46,453 bases of DNA from Nemertoderma westbladi (Eukaryota; Xenacoelomorpha; Nemertodermatida; Nemertodermatidae), in the NCBI GenBank assembly GCA_032718475.1, contig JAUCBJ010004449.1:1-46453 (forward strand), written 5' to 3'. Below, piece by piece: positions 45,001 to 46,453 of the stretch. Made by a program: the position numbers and the translations under genes. Positions within the stretch are counted from its first letter, which is position 1. Each line of letters starts with the position of its first letter. The notes under the pieces were generated by a model. The model ran no database searches and was not told the DNA's origin. It saw only the letters and a program-made list of their open reading frames with translations.

Positions 45001-46453
45001 TCTCGGTTCACAATTCCCTATCTGTATACAGATTGTCTCGGTTCCCAATTCCCTATCTGTATACAGATTGTCTCGGTTCCCAATTCCCTATCTGTATACA
45101 GGTTGTCTCGGTTCCCAATTCCTTATCTGTATACAGGTTGTCTCGGTTCCCAATTCCCTATCTATATACAGGTTGTCTCGGTTCCCAATTCCCCATCTGT
45201 ATACAGGTTGTCTCGGTTCCCAATTCCCTATCTGCCTGTATACAGGTTGTCTCGGTTCACAATTCCCTATCTGTATACTACAGGTTGTCTCGGTTCCCAA
45301 TTCCCTATCTGTATACTACAGGTTGTCTCGGTTTCCAATTCCCCATCTGTATACAGGTTGTCTCGGATCCCAATTCCCTATCTGTATACTACAGGTTGTC
45401 TCGGTTTCCAATTCCTCATCTGTATACAGGTTGTCTCGGTTCCCAATTCCCTATCTGTATACAGATTGTCTCGGTTCCCAATTCCCTATATGTATACTAC
45501 AGGTTGTCTCGGTTCCCAATTCCCTATCTGTATACTACAGGTTGTCTCGGTTCCCAATTCCCTATCTGTATACTACAGGTTGTCTCGGTTCCCAATTCCC
45601 CATCTGTATACAGGTTGTCTCGGTTCCCAATTCCCCATCTGTATACAGGTTGTCTCGGTTCACAATTCCCTATCTGTATACTACAGGTTGTCTCGGTTCC
45701 CAATTCCCTATCTGTATACAGATTGTCTCGGTTCCCAATTCCCTATCTGTATACTACAGGTTGTCTCGGTTCCCAATTCCCTATCTGTATACTACAGGTT
45801 GTCTCGGATCCCAATTCCCTATCTGTATACAGGTTGTCTCGGTTCCCAATTCCCTATCTGTATACAGGTTGTCTCGGTTCCCAATTCCCTATCTGTATAC
45901 AGGTTGTCTCGGTTCCCAATTCCCTATCTGTATACTACAGGTTGTCTCGGTTCCCAATTCCCCATCTGTATACTACAGGTTGTCTCGGTTCACAATTCCC
46001 TATCTATATACAGGTTGTATCGGTTCCCAATTCCCTATCTGTATACAGGTTGTCTCAGTTCCAAATTCCCTATCTGTATACAGATTGTCTCGGTTCACAA
46101 TTCCCTATCTGTATACAGGTTGTCTCGGTTCCCAATTCCCTATCTGTATACAGGTTGTCTCGGTTCACAATTCCCTATCTGTATACAGATTGTCTCGGTT
46201 CACAATTCCCTATCTGTATACAGGTTGTCTCGGTTCCCAATTCCCTATCTGTATACTACAGGTTGTCTCGGTTCACAATTCCCTATCTGTATACTACAGG
46301 TTGTCTGGGTTCCCAATTCCCCATCTGTATACTACAGGTTGTCTCGGTTCACAATTCCCTATCTGTATACAGGTTGTCTCGGTTCCCAATTCCCCATCTG
46401 TATACTACAGGTTGTCTCGGTTCCCAATTCCCCATCTGTATACTACAGGTTGT
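42083..46453. repeat. 35/38-bp minisatellite, about 120 units, continues past the window end
   Basis: The unit ttcccaattccctatctgta plus tacaggttgtctcgg (35 bp) alternates with a 38-bp form carrying an extra tac (tatactacagg). Frequent variants are tctcgg or tatcgg or tatcag, and cacaattccc for cccaattccc. Composite blocks of several variants recur, which points to higher-order duplication. It produces a 585-codon plus-strand open frame only because the unit has no stop in any plus frame. Confidence 0.97.

Overview
The window is nuclear DNA from an animal. Its genes have GT-AG introns, AATAAA signals and metazoan domain architectures, including a copper-dependent peptide-amidating monooxygenase with a signal peptide. 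They sit in AT-rich DNA full of non-LTR retrotransposon debris, MITEs and very long minisatellites. I cannot name the species. The frequent word TAGGCCTA and the types of retroelement suggest a marine invertebrate, possibly a deuterostome, but that is only an impression.

Layout. Positions 1-250 hold the 3' end of a LINE, a dispersed repeat and a perfect 19-bp hairpin. An AGC-family protein kinase follows on + (262-1831). Its only intron is a TIR transposon flanked by an exact 8-bp target-site duplication, and both splice sites lie in that duplication. From 2.5 to 10 kb there is a Harbinger-like MITE, relics of a LINE and a BEL/Pao element, a LINE fragment, and a nearly complete minus-strand retrotransposon with a restriction-like endonuclease. 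Its first ORF carries about 36 copies of a 10-residue repeat. From 11,758 to 19,374 on minus lies a peptidylglycine alpha-hydroxylating monooxygenase (PHM) gene, rebuilt here as eight exons and 356 residues. Its 5-kb intron holds about 3.45 kb of a 53-bp minisatellite plus a LINE fragment. From 19.9 to 22.3 kb two LINE remnants meet tail to tail. From 24 to 25.1 kb there is a MITE with long TIRs and an hAT-like element. From 26.7 to 29.2 kb there is a 19-bp minisatellite.

The right-hand part holds NFU1 (mitochondrial Fe-S carrier, two exons, 32,643-34,382), a small secreted or anchored cysteine-rich protein (two exons, 36,098-37,576), a nested 1.2-kb foldback structure (about 38,110-39,310), an intronless NLE1/Notchless gene (39,780-41,252), and a 35/38-bp minisatellite running from about 42,083 off the end of the window.

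The host genes (kinase, PHM, NFU1, cysteine-rich protein, NLE1) are functionally unrelated and show no sign of being an operon. The most notable observation is the kinase intron, which looks like a direct case of intron creation by a DNA transposon (an 'introner'). I saw no tRNA, rRNA or CRISPR. All splice junctions were inferred by eye from frame, GT-AG borders and family conservation.
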